From positions 216,074,997-216,138,996 of the forward strand of contig NC_081406.1 in assembly GCF_030272615.1 (NCBI RefSeq): a DNA stretch of 64,000 bases. Reading direction: 5' to 3'. Below are positions 23,339-34,520 of the stretch, piece by piece. Within the stretch, counting starts at the first letter, position 1. Every line of letters starts with the position of its first letter. The notes beneath the pieces were generated by a model that saw only the letters and a program-made list of their open reading frames with translations, searched no databases and was not told where the DNA came from. The position numbers and the translations under genes are program-made. Source of the stretch: Cryptomeria japonica (taxonomy: Eukaryota; Streptophyta; Pinopsida; Cupressales; Cupressaceae).

Positions 23339-24154
23339 TCAGGAAGGCAGGGAACATGCTAGAGGAGGAACATCCAACACAGCAGATGGAGCTATCACAA
23401 GATCCAAACAAGGGCTATGTGCATGTTCCAAGCCACGTTGTTCTTGTCTAGGAGCTAGGATAAGTGCTTTAGAAAATTCATTGGATAAATGGTTATCAAT
23501 ATCAACAAGTTCATATTCACTATCAGAAGCAAGAGAAGTAACATTTTCATCTATATCATCATCAAGATTTATAAAAATAGGATCTTTAACTCGCACAGGA
23601 TCAAGACCATCATGCATCTTATGTTTAGGAGATTTAGGCTCAATGTTCGGCTGAGGAGAAAATGGAATAATGCTTGTTGAAGGTGTTTTTGGAGATTTCA
23701 AAGTTTGAGAAGCAACTACTTGAGCTCTAAGACGACGCTTTCGTCAGCGTTCACGTGCAGAATGATTTCGTCTAGTCTTAGTAGGAAGTGAAGAAGATTG
23801 AGGAGGAGGAATGTTCTCATCCCTATCACTTGGGTGTTTAGGTTGTGGTCTCTTAGGCTGGATAATAGGAGAAGAAGAAGGTCTCTTCTCTCTATAAAAG
23901 GAAGGGGGAGGAACTGCTCCATATAAAGGAGGAATTTTTGGTTTAGGAAGAAGACCAAGTCCATCATGACGAGGAGGTATAGGTCTACTTTTAGGAAGTT
24001 TATTAGATATAGACATAGTCACATCCATAGGGATGGGTTGGGAATCTTCTTGAGGAAAGACATTAGTTTTATCTTTCAAAGGAAGAACTTCCTTCTCAAG
24101 AACGATAGGAATGTCAAGTTTGGGTGTTCTAGGTTCACTTAAAGATAGGATCAT
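23339..24154 (-). pseudogene. Pro-rich linker at the end of B's coding region
   Basis: Two adjoining open pieces (24154 to 23744, 23701 to 23339) carry Pro/Arg/Ser-rich low-complexity sequence (LGLLPKPKIPPLYGAVPPP), then an acidic stretch (FINLDDDIDENVTS). By position this corresponds to the protease-RT linker of element A (10050-11363). Nothing like RT follows. The coding region ends near 23339 with LPS and a stop. Confidence 0.7.
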
Positions 24155-24196
24155 ATCTGTTTTCCACTTTTGATAAGATTTGAAAAGATGATCACT

Positions 24197-24754
24197 TCAC
24201 GGAGGAAGAGATTGGAATTGTTTAGGCCAAAAGTAATCAAGAGGAACACTAGAGGTTCTTTCAACTGGTTTAAAGAGACTATGATTGACAGTAACAACTT
24301 CACCATTATGGGGAAATTTCAAACACTTATGTATAGGAGAAGCAATAGCTTTCATGGAAGATAGCCAAGGATAGCCAAGCTTCACACGAAATTGTTCGGA
24401 AGATGGAATAATAGAAAAGTTCACATCAAGGGATTTGTTATAGACCTCAATAGGCAATGTAATAGAACCAATTGCAGGAGAAGAAAATGCATCAAATAGT
24501 TTCACAATCACATCTGTTTTGTCATAGATCACTTGATTCAATTGCAAAGTAAAAAGAAATTCTTCAGTAATAACATTAACCATGCATGAAGGATCAATAA
24601 GCACTCCACGACAAGGTGTATTCTTGACTTTTGCAACTATGTATAAAGGACCATCAGGTGCCCTAATGGTTTCACTGGAATCAAATGTGATGGAAGGTTC
24701 TTTAGGGTTTTCTTGCTGCTCTACAAAGTTAATCACATTCGGAGCCATAGACAC
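24197..24754 (-). pseudogene. Protease-like domain of element B with altered active site
   Basis: The fold markers of a Tat protease are present: GVLIDPSCMVNVITEEFL at the active-site position, LGYPWLSSMKAIASPIHKCL, and KFPHNGEVVTVNH, which aligns with KFPHNGVEITILGD of element A. The usual D-[ST/N]-G reads DPS. If the Gly-to-Ser change (GGT to AGT type) is real, the enzyme is probably inactive. The frame is otherwise open for 185 codons. Confidence 0.8.
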
Positions 24755-24832
24755 AAGACCATCAGATGAAAAAGAGGAATCATTAGTCTCAATCGCATTA
24801 GAGGTATGAGAAGGTAATGGATCAGTGAAAAT

Positions 24833-26451
24833 CTAAAGATTTTGATTAGGAGGAGCTACAGATGTATTGCCTTTATCATTCACTCCAGAAACAGAAATAG
24901 TATTATTATCAATCAAATCTTGAATTTTACCCTTTAAAGAAAAACATTTTTCAGTATCATGCCCAAGCTGACGATGAAATTGACAAAAGGCTTTGTTATC
25001 AAAATAAGGTGAAGTAATCTTTGTAGGATCAATTTGCCTTAGAGGAGGAAGAGTAAGCACATTTTGTTCCAATAACTTATTCATAATATTATGCAATGAT
25101 TCATACAAATGCTTATATCTACCAATGAAATAAAGATTCTTTGAATATCATTGTCAGGCACTGGAAAAGAAATTTGAGCATACAAATGCTTATATCTACC
25201 AATGAAATCAGTCACTTTTTCTTTAACACCTTGTTTACAATGCATTAAATCAATCAAAGTAACTTTAGGACTTATATTGTTTTGAAATTGTTGAATGAAA
25301 GCATTTGCAAGTTGTTCGAAAGAAGTAATAGAATAAGAAGGCAACGAGCAATACCATTGTAGGGCTTTGTCTCTTAATGTTCTAGTAAACAGTTTTGCAA
25401 GCAACCTTGGGTCATAAGCAAAATCAGTACAAATTGTTTGAAAAGTCTTAACATGTGTTAGAGGATCACCTTTACCATTATAAAGCTCCAAATGTGGAAT
25501 TTCAACATGTTTAGGGGGAATAGCTCGAACAATGTCAAGAGAAAGTGGGCTCGCAACATCAAATGTGGGCACACTAAACTTAGATTGATTCATAGAGGCA
25601 ATTTGTTGCTGTAAAGAAGAGACAGTTTGTGCAAGATTGTTAATGGTCGCTTCAGTCGAAGAATTCATATTAGATGTGTTAGATTGAGATGGAGGTGTTA
25701 TGTTATTGAAAGAAGGCAAAGAGTAAGGTGGTGGGACCCTATGATAATTAGTCATAGGAGATGATTGGACAGGAGGAACACTACAAGGAGGAATGGAATG
25801 GTTAAATGAATTGCCCCCTTGCGTCATGTTCATTTGCGGAGATGTAATAGGAACACTCATTGAAGGAATGAATGAAGAAGTCGGATTGAATGAAGGAATA
25901 GGGTTAATTGAAGAAGAGGGAGGATTGCCCCCATGACTAGTGATCACAGGAGGAATGTCTTGTATAGAAGTGGTCATTATGTTTGATGTAAAGGTAGGTA
26001 TGCTAGCAATAGAAGTTGTCAAAGGAATAGAATGATTGACTTGTGTAGGAGGTTGTGTATAACCTAAAGTTTCGGCACAACTCTTCATAGGCATCACATT
26101 CGAATCCACAATGTGTGCAATACCACGCAAAATATCAATTCCATTCTTATCACTTTGAAGCATACGTTTTAGACCCTCAATTAAAGGAAGAGCTTGACTA
26201 TCAGGATATTCTTGAGACATCCATTGTCAAAAATCATCAAATTGGTTATTCAATTTCAAAATTTGTTCTTCAAAAACCTCATGGAGAGCTTCTTCATCAT
26301 TAGGAGGATTAGAGGAATTACCCATGTCCTCATTAAAAAGACTATTCAAATTAGGTTCCATCTCCTCGGTAATTAAACCTCGGAAAGACTTAATTCTACG
26401 GCTTCGTCTAACGGGAATAGTGTAACTAGGGCTTATTGTTGTAAAACTCAT
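24833..26451 (-). pseudogene. gag of element B, broken
   Basis: It starts at ATG 26451. The N-terminal piece ends at a TGA near 26225 (QFDDF-QW), and the frame then continues to 25081. A long Pro/Ser/Asn-rich segment precedes the capsid core (HVEIPHLELYNGKGDPLTHV, LQWYCSLPSYSITSFEQLAN, TDFIGRYKHLYAQISFPVP). After IQRIFI the frame is lost at a small rearrangement. It resumes one frame over with MYESLHNIMNKLLEQN and the zinc knuckle CQFHRQLGHDTEKC, near 24950-24990. The capsid core is the same family as that of element A. Confidence 0.85.
25104..25207. repeat. 30-bp duplicated filler at a gag rearrangement in B
   Basis: CATACAAATGCTTATATCTA and the following 10 bases occur at about 25104-25135 and again at 25177-25207. 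The left copy sits where coding sequence after IQRIFI is lost. This looks like templated filler DNA at a repaired break. Confidence 0.75.
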
Positions 26452-27599
26452 GCACTAGAGAGAGAGAGAAAGTTTTGAATTTAGAGGTAGCAATTTTCAG
26501 TAAAATCAGCCAATCTTTTGGATTTAAGCTGTTAAATGCAATCACGACAGTCTCCCAAAATTTTGGAAAAAATGTCCGGGACCGTGGCGCTTGGAGTGCA
26601 ACACGGTCCTTGCAACTTTTTTCGTAATTTGCAGGGATGAAAGGTATGATGATTTTAAAGCTAATCTGAAAAAATTGAGTGATTTTACGATCTGTAGGTA
26701 GGCCAAATTAAAGTTGCAATCTCAAAATTGAACCCTACCTAGATTGTCGAAAAATGCAAAATTTGAATTTCGAAAAAGAGAGGGAAACTGAAATTTTGAA
26801 TTTTATGATTTTAGAGGGAATGTCAAGAGCAATGCAAATTTTGAAATTCAAAAGTTGACTCAATTTCACACAAAATTCAATTTTGAAAGCGGAAATCAAA
26901 GTTGTTGTAATTAAGCACTTAATTTCAAAAGTCACAAAATGCAAGAATTTGAATAAAGCACTGAAATTTTTAATGAATGTTAACACACTTTTCAGATTTG
27001 GGACAGTAAGAACACAATTTTGACACAAAATTTCAGTTTCAATGATTTTTGAATGTTTAAAAGCCTTAATCCAAGCAATTACAAGACCAACTTTGACTGT
27101 AATTTTGAAGGTGTTAAAATTGATAAAATCAGCCAAAATTCTGGATTTTAGTAGGAAAATAGAGTAAGATCTCGCTCCTGAAATTTCAGAAAAAATGTCG
27201 GGGACGATGGCGCTCGGCGCCACGGTCCTCGCAACTTTTTTCCAAATTTTCAGGGATGAAAGATATTATGATTTTATTGCGGAATCCAAAGTTACAGCTG
27301 ATTTGGAGATGTTTTGATCAGTGAAATTGTCAGACAAAGGTTGAATCAAGAGGGTTTCAAAAATTAGGGTTTTGACACTTAACCACTTAATTTTCAAAAT
27401 TAAAGCACAAATATGAATTGATAATTTGTAATAGAAGGATAGATCTGAAACAAGCATTAACATTTAAACATTTCACAAGCTTAATTACTAAAAAGAAATT
27501 TTAGGGTTTTTATGCAATCACCTCTAAAATTTTGCAAAAGATCAAACATGGAAATGTAATCAATTTTTTCAGATCTAAGCATGAAAAATCAGAAAGGAT
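26452..27599 (-). other. Leader of element B
   Basis: It lies between primer site and gag, 1.15 kb, AT-rich. It contains two related blocks (about 26500-26665 and 27120-27285). Each has AAAATCAGCCAA, then a GC-rich hairpin (26578-26609, 27201-27227), then GCAACTTTTTTC and CAGGGATGAAAG. The 162-codon open frame at 26735-27223 is Phe/Ile/Lys-rich without family features, and I do not call it a gene. Confidence 0.75.
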
Positions 27600-27618
27600 G
27601 TTCACGTCGGGTTCACCA
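27600..27618 (-). promoter_or_regulatory. Primer-binding site of element B
   Basis: On the minus strand TGGTGAACCCGACGTGAAC begins three bases after the 5' LTR end. It equals the site of element A apart from the last base. Confidence 0.88.
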
Positions 27619-27621
27619 AAA

Positions 27622-28880
27622 TGTAAAGCGGAAAATCGTGATCGAACCCTAGTTGCTCTCCCCTCTTCCAACTCCAAGGAGAAAGAAGGGAGATTCACTA
27701 GGGTTGATGGTTTTTCACTTAGGGGAGAGACTTTACATTCAAAAGAGGGGTTGAAACCCACAAGATCCAATCCCACGCAATGCAAGATTGGATGCTAAAT
27801 GAGTTTCAAGGGTTAAGACAGCAAGGCTACCCTCTTTTGTAAAGAATGTGCATAGAGAAATTAAGCTAGGAATGCATAGAAAGTGATAAAGATTCGCTTA
27901 TAAACTGAGATAGGAATACAGTATGAAGCTGCGGATCTAGAATTAGTAGTAAAATGTCGATACGGCGCTGTCCTGCAAATTTGAGCAAAAGTTGTTGGGA
28001 CGATGGCGCCCGGCGCCACGGTCCTCCGAAAAATCCGCGAAATGAAGGGGGATCTGTTCGTCTCTGCACAAGGATTCTAGATCTTCAATTTTAGCCATGT
28101 ACCTGCAACCTACACACAGAAAAGCAAAGACAATTGGGGGGTTAGGGATTAGGGGTTTGCCTTTAGGTCAAACCCCGATTTTGGAATTAACCAAGAAATG
28201 AGCAAGTGCTGTAAATGTAAATGACTGTAAAACAAGTACTAATACCTTGTTCTAAGGATGTTTGTATCCTTATGTGCGAAGGTTTAGATGTTGTATGTTG
28301 TATGTTGTAGTAGTATGTGATCTCCTCTTCAATGGTTGAATCCTTGTCTTGAATGCAACACTTAGCCTTGAATGGAGACTTGAAATGATCAATTGCTTGA
28401 AGGAATGCTTGAATGCTTGAATGCTTGAGTATAATTTCCACGCGTTGTACACATATCCTCCTCATGCCAAATGAGAGAGAAAAATGTAGTTTATATACTT
28501 GTCATTTAGGGCTGATAGACTGATTTTCCCGACCTTAGGCCGACCAGGGAAAGTTAATTTCCAAATTGCAAACATAAAGACCCGAAGTCCAAAAGAGACC
28601 GGGCCCAAAATAGGACCCAGGGACCAGGGCGCTGGGCGCCATGGTCCTGGGGACCATGGCACTGGGCGCCCTGGTCCTGAAGGACCAGGGAACTAGGCGC
28701 TCTGGTCCCACCTCTCGGGACAGCAGGGTGCAAGGAGGTTCAGGCCAGGGTGCTTGAATAATGCAGTTTTTAGTGTCATAATTAGGTTTCGGGGTCTCCA
28801 TTCAGGTTGCGTGTTGCGTCGCCATCGTGAAGACTGAAATGCAGTCGAAATTGCAAGTGTCACAATTTTAGGATGCTATA
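27622..28880 (-). repeat. 5' LTR of element B (1259 bp)
   Basis: It matches the LTR at 21323-22550. The extra 31 bp is one more hairpin unit (28621-28708 holds three). GAAAC follows at 28881-28885. Confidence 0.95.
28621..28708. repeat. Three 30-bp hairpin units in B's 5' LTR
   Basis: Units at 28621-28647, 28651-28677 and 28682-28708 each begin GGACC and end GGTCC around a GGCGCC or GGCGCT core. The other LTR has two. Confidence 0.88.
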
Positions 28881-29489
28881 GAAACCTGGTGTGGGAAAAA
28901 CCTTAGTGGGATTATGACCCATAATATTCACTCACTAGCCAATGAATAAATATTACTTACAATGAGGGGCCTGCACATGCAGGAAGGCTATTAGCCTAGA
29001 GCTCACTGCTCAACTACAAAATATAAGTCTCACTGACTTACAAAATGGATTATCAAAATCCAATACAATGTACTACTATATATCAACATCAACTATACCA
29101 AGTTTAGTATCGGTTTAAGCTCAGTCTATAACCAAAAACTTCACTGTCAACTATATCACCTTATACAAAATTGTCTTATACTTATCATCTATATTCCTCT
29201 CTCTCTCATATCAAAATGACCTATAAGATCTCATACATATATGTCTTTTACAATATGACATGTCGGCTTTTACAAGGGATAATTACATTATAAAACAATA
29301 AACAAAAGTTTATTCCATGTCGGCTTGAGTGTCGGTATGCATTGTTGTCGCTATCGGTGAAGTGCCTGCCGGTGTATGTAGAAGTCTATTACCAGTGTCG
29401 GTAACTACCAGTGAGTTGCCAGATGATTTCAAGTTGGTTGCCATCAATGAGAACATCAACTATTCTCATAAGAGTGTAGAATGCCAACA

Positions 29490-29502
29490 ATCTCCCCCTT
29501 TG
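29490..29502 (-). promoter_or_regulatory. Polypurine tract of element C
   Basis: On the minus strand CAAAGGGGGAGAT lies against the TGTTGGCATT LTR start. Near-identical tracts precede the 3' LTRs of E and F, which supports a common origin of the LTR-adjacent sequence of C, E and F. Confidence 0.85.
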
Positions 29503-29651
29503 GCATTGATGGCAACACTCATGAGAAAAATCCAAAAACTGAAGTCCAAAAAGTTTCCAAAAAGATGTGCTCCCCCTGAGAAAATGATCTCCTTTGAATA
29601 AGCATTTTTCTCTCTCCACTACTCCCCCTTTGACATCAATGACAAATGTTG

Positions 29652-32600
29652 TCAAAAAAAGTCAAAGGAGTGCAAAAATTTCACCTCAAAGTCTGTAACC
29701 GGTTGGTTACAAAAAATATATGCCAAAACTAGATTTAGACTTTGCATAAACCTTTTGCTGTCATTCAAGGTTGCCTCAGTCTATTGGATCATGTCAATGA
29801 GATAGTGCATGTGTTCTTTCGATGATCTCTCTCCTTGAAGTAATGCCTTAGATATTTCAATTCTCTGAGAGATAAGATTGTCCAACTTAGGACCAAGTTT
29901 ATTTTTAAGTTCCCAGGCATTAGATCTTATGGTTGCCTTCTCTTTTTCAAGTTTCTCTAATTTCTCCTCAAAACCTGCCATTTCCTACTCAAAAACTGAT
30001 ATAGGTCTGGATGAACCAATTATATTATCAGCTATGTCATCTATTTCTTTCTGTTTTTTACTGATCTCTTTATCTATGTCCACTATCAAAAGGTGAGGTT
30101 TGCATATTTCCTTATATAGCTCTTTGTACTCCAAAATTGTAGAGTTAAGTACCAATAAAAATGTATTTAGGTGGTCTATACACTTCTTTATGGTGTCTTC
30201 AAAGAATTTTTTTTTCTCTTTTTCAACTCTCTCCTTAATTGTGTCCTCATTCACCTTGTCAATAGTTATTACATTGTCAACAATAAATTTGGACAATGTG
30301 TCCAATTTACCTAAAGAATCCTTAATATGATCTATGTTACAATTTGGTGCAATCAATTTAAGAACTAGTAAAGTGTTATCAATTTCCTTGTAGGCCAATG
30401 CATTGCAATCCATTATCTTCTTGGTTGAATCCAAAAGTACCTTTGTAACATTGGTAGGTCTGAATTCACCTATAGATGTGCTGGATCTCTGACCAATTAC
30501 CTTTGTGCTTCCATCAAGTATAACCACTTTGCTTGCATTTTCATCTAGTGGATCAGTTTGGGTTTGCATCTCAACTTGCAAAGGTTTCTCAGACTATTTT
30601 AATGTCTCAGTGATTGCCGGTTTCTTTGTCTCACTGTGTACCTCTACCTCAGTTTATTTTTTTTGAAATTTCAACTATCGGTATCTCTGTCTCCAGTGGC
30701 CCTATGCCATCATCTTTACCTTTAGTAGGTTTTTCAGTTTCTAATAGTTTCTTTGTTTAGGTTGGGATCTCAACTTCAATAGTTTCTACCGGGTTCTCTG
30801 CCATGTTGCCACTGTCAACATTGTCTGCCTTAACCTCTGAATTATCCTTATCCACAACAATATTTACTTCCTAAGTATCCACATTCATGGTAAAGAGTAT
30901 CTCAGATTCAAGATTTGTATCATCATTTGTAATACCTTCAGTGTCAATAACCGGTGGATCTTCTGATTGTACTGGTGCATTATCCAAAGGTGGTGGTGGT
31001 AGATTGTCAGTAATCTTGATGTTTAAAACTCCACCAAATTTTCCTTTTCCCTTGTACTTGTCCTTCTGATACACTTTAAATGTCTTTGTAGGTCGGTTCA
31101 TTTCCTCTTGTTTTTCCTTCTCCACAAAAAGTATATCCCAATTATCTGTAGTCTCATCTACAATCTCTTTCACTCTTCCTGCCATTAAGCTTACTTATTA
31201 GTGCCCACTAGTAAAAATGGATTAGTTAGCCTCATAAATCAATTCATCAATTTCTTCTTTTTAATTAACAGGATGTACAACTAGAAGTTTTTTAATTTTT
31301 AGTTTCTTGTCTAATTCCATCACTGCTATCCTTTTTGCTTCCAATTTTCTATAAAGTTCATTAGGTAAGTCATCCACAACTTCAGTTAGAACCTTCTTAT
31401 ATATGTTCAAGTGTAAAATAATATTGTTCTCAATGCTTTCCCTATCAGAATCATTAAATGTATTATATAGTTTGTGTACATTAGCCAAATTACCATCATT
31501 AGTTATTTCATTCAACAAATCATTCAAAGAAGGGCTAACCGATTGTTGTTTCTTCTTTGGTGTTAGTTTCTTGGGCGGTCTCCTTACTACCTGCTATTTC
31601 TTTCTCAAAGTCTTTGTTCTCTTAGGTAAAGGATAGGGTACCCGTGAAGGTTTTCTCTTCCTTCTTTCAACTCTTTTAAATTTTTCTGCCTTCTCACTGT
31701 CTGTTCTAGAAGATGTGTCAACTGGTGAAATATGTGCCTCTGGTTGAAGTCCTTCAAGCTCACTAGCCGATATGCCACTAAGGTTCATGACATTTTCTTT
31801 GGTTTTCTTTACTTTCTTTGAAGTATCTCTAATGTATTTTTCCCTTTTCTTTCTTTCCTTCAATAGATTTACATTACTTTCAATAGTCTCAGAACTACCA
31901 AAGACCTGTTTTGATGGTTCTCTTGGTGCTTCCAGTAAAGCTTTAGCATATGTCTCCAGAATAGTAAGATCTACTTCATATCCCATCTTGGTCACCCAAA
32001 TAGTCCTAGGGAGTACTGCCTCCATCCATGTCTCATCTTTTTTGATAACAAAACAAATCTCTTTATCATATTTATCTACTACACTCTGTGGTAACCTTTC
32101 TCTAGCTCTCATCTTATCTTGGAAAGTTTTAAAGTAGTCTATTATGTTGTTGTCTCTAGCAGTTCCCATGTCGGTAAAAGCTTCGTGTAGTTGTTTTCCT
32201 ACTGGTATATCATAACCAAAGTCTTTGGGTCCAGTACCGGGGATATCTTTAGCAAAGTACAACATCAAGCATACCAAAAGGTTTCCAAAATAGAATGTGC
32301 CTTTCTTGTCTCCCTTAATCTTTTTCAAATTGTCAATATGCTCATCTTTTAACCATTCACACACATCTATCACTACATTGTTGTTAACCATCTCATAAGC
32401 ACTGTGTATACAGAGACTAGAAATAGAGTTGAGTTTGTTAGCGTGTGTGGCCTTGTATCCTAGCACCATACTTACAAATCTCACATTAATGTCCTTAATA
32501 TCATTTACTCTCAGTGATCTATTGTCAGATGTTGCTTCAGTTAGGCTTATCACTTTGTTGTTGGGAATCTTCTTTGTCTTATCAGAGCTGCTCCGGGTTG

Positions 32601-33033
32601 AGGGTAAACCAATAACTTCCCTAATTTCTTATCGGTTTATTTTGCAAATAGAGTCCAACCATAAGAATTCTCCATGTGCTCTACTCAATACAATCCTTAC
32701 CACTTCCTCGAGAAATTGAGGGATATTCAGTATCTCCACAAAACCTAGAGTTTCCACAATTTTATGTTCGAGTTTAACAACACCATGTTCATCACAAATG
32801 ACCTTAGTAAACATTTTCATAAATTCCTCAGAACCTAGTTCTTCTATATTGCAATGTATATAAATCCGAGGGTCTTCTGCAAATTCTACACCTTTAGGAA
32901 TTTTTGAGAATGCCCCTACAGAGTCATTTTACTTTGTAATTTTAGGAATTATCTTAAACATGGGCCTAGGGCGTTTCACATTTTCCACAATGGTAGGGTT
33001 CAGAATAAATTTGGGAGTAGAAGAAGAGGTCAT
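29652..33033 (-). pseudogene. Unknown large reading frame of element C (about 1,127 codons)
   Basis: I do not recognise this protein. It starts at ATG 33033 and stays in one frame to about 30655, where a run of A/T shifts it; the second frame ends with TGA at 29652-29654. Stops interrupt it near 32938, 32631, 31591, 31261 and 30871, and a few more follow. Parts in order: a globular N-terminal half (EDPRIYIHCNIEELGSEEF; WLDSICKI; VRFVSMVLGYKATHANKLN; SSLCIHSAYEMV; ICFVIKKDETWMEAVLPRTI); Lys/Arg clusters like nuclear signals (RRKRKPSRVPYPLPKRTK); an acidic, low-complexity middle; a coiled-coil C-terminus (ISKKQKEIDDIADN, EEKLEKLEKEKATIRS). It stands where pol should be. The N-terminal half faintly resembles helical domains of other plant transposon-borne proteins (weak inference). 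Confidence 0.75.
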
Positions 33034-33539
33034 TGAAAAATACCTTTTACTGCTTGAAAATATTTTGAATGTCTGAAGAAATCACTTCACACCTTCGCCT
33101 TGAATGCCTTCACTCAGTTTTCACACTCTTTGATATTTTGAATGATTGGTGAGTCAAAAATGAGGGAAAACAACTAATTTATAATGAAATATCTCTCACC
33201 AAACGCATTAAATGCTTGTTGGTTAAGTGAAAACTTAACACATCTGCCCATAAAGAATAAACCTATCTTCTCACCATCAACCGAGGGTAATTTGCATGAT
33301 TTTCAACTTGCTGCAATACCCCCAAAAGGTTACTTCTCAGTTGGTTGAAGAATCTCCTACCGGTAGAGGATTACTCTATTCTACCGGTATAGAGATAGTT
33401 TCATTAACTTTCTGATCTCTCTTCTTAATCCATTGCTTTGAAAATTCTTGCTTTACCTCATCTACCTTTTCTTTTCCTTTCAAACTGGATCCTTTATTGT
33501 TTATCGGTGAAGTATTACTTCTACAAAATTTTGCAATAT

Positions 33540-34452
33540 GTTTAATTTTGTTACAAGCATAACAAGTCACATTATTCCTCTAAATAGCCTTTCCATATCC
33601 TATGATAGTTTGTGTTCTGTATTGATTAGATAAATGTCTATATCTTCCACAAACATAGCATTTCACATTCATTCTGCAATTTTCTGAATTATGACCAGCT
33701 TTGTTGCATTTGGAACATTGACCTATGGGTGCATTAATATTCTAATTATTTGTAAATCTACACTGATTTTCTCTATGACCATATTTGTTGCAATTGAAAC
33801 ATTTGCCATTAAACTTATAAGCATTAGGTTGTCTTACTGGTTTGTTTTGGTCTAGATTGTTTGCAGTACCAGAATTTTCTCCAACTTCAAATCCAAGTCC
33901 ATTAGTATCTCCATTAGGTTTCTGACTTTTTAGCATGTCATCAAGCTCCTCTGAACTTTTCTTGAATTTGTCTTTGTGTTTATTTGCAGTAGCCAACTCA
34001 TTTTCCAAAGTTCCCATTTGTCTCATAAGCTCAGTTTTACCATGTTGCATGTGAATCAGATCTATCTTTAGCATATCATTTTCATGACTAAGTCTTAGAT
34101 TTTCATTTCTAGCATCATTGAGTTGCCTAGTCAAGTCTTGTTCATTCTTCTTCCCATCTTCAATATCTTTACATAACCTCATTGTCATATCTTGCATTTC
34201 ATTCTTTGTATTATTGTTTTCTTGTCTCAACTTGTTTGCAAGTTCTCTAAGAGTTTCTTTTTCATCATCATCTTTCTACATCTTCTCATGAAGTTCTTTT
34301 CTTTTATTTTGTGCTATAGAAAAGTTCTCTTGAAGTCCTTTAATGAATTCCTATGCAGTACTTAGATCATCTTCAAGTTTGATATTCTTCAATTTTTTTG
34401 CATCATAATCTATAAGAGCTCCTTCCAATTATTTTCTTAAGTTCTCCATCTA
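33540..34452 (-). pseudogene. gag-like coiled-coil and four zinc knuckles of element C
   Basis: The frame starts just after the primer site (ATG near 34452). It encodes a long coiled coil (DLTRQLNDARNENLRLSHEN, MRQMGTLENELATANKHKDK), then four CCHC knuckles: CFNCNKYGHRENQC, CSKCNKAGHNSENC, CYVCGRYRHLSNQY (last Cys lost) and CYACNKIKHIAKFC (Gly lost). These knuckles bind element RNA in Gag proteins. No capsid domain precedes the coiled coil, unlike element E. Stops, mostly TAG, lie near 34430, 34280, 33743 and 33580. The tail runs on to about 33376 with Lys/Glu-rich sequence. Confidence 0.8.
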
Positions 34453-34506
34453 TATCGGTGTCAAAATCTTCCTCAAGCTATTAGGCTTCTGAAAATAGAG
34501 GACCAG

Positions 34507-34518
34507 GCTTTGATACCA
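34507..34518 (-). promoter_or_regulatory. Primer-binding site of element C
   Basis: TGGTATCAAAGC on the minus strand, two bases after the LTR end (TTCTAACA). It differs by one base from the initiator-Met type TGGTATCAGAGC. Confidence 0.88.
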
Positions 34519-34520
34519 AT

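Larger units (their letters stand above)
21323..28880 (-). mobile_element. Element B: non-autonomous Tat-type element with gag and protease only
   Basis: B is 7.56 kb, flanked by GAAAC at 21318-21322 and 28881-28885. On the minus strand: 5' LTR 27622-28880, primer site identical to that of element A for 19 bases, leader, gag, protease-like domain, Pro-rich linker, 0.8 kb non-coding, 3' LTR 21323-22550. RT, both RNase H domains and integrase are absent. The LTRs are very similar, so B is probably one of the youngest insertions here. Its Gag zinc knuckle resembles that of A. Confidence 0.93.
21144..29489 (-). repeat. 3' LTR of element C, split by element B
   Basis: The LTR consists of 21144-21322 and 28886-29489 (28881-28885 is B's duplication). 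Joined, it matches 34521-35293, including the ends TGTTAGAATC and GAATGCCAACA, and the shared block with AGAGGGGGGGTGAATCAGTG near 21175. Confidence 0.92.

Noticed and set aside
26735-27223. 162-codon open frame on the minus strand in B's leader
   Set aside because: Composition is Phe/Ile/Lys-heavy as expected from AT-rich DNA, and it contains the hairpin repeat. Sense orientation before gag keeps it slightly possible.
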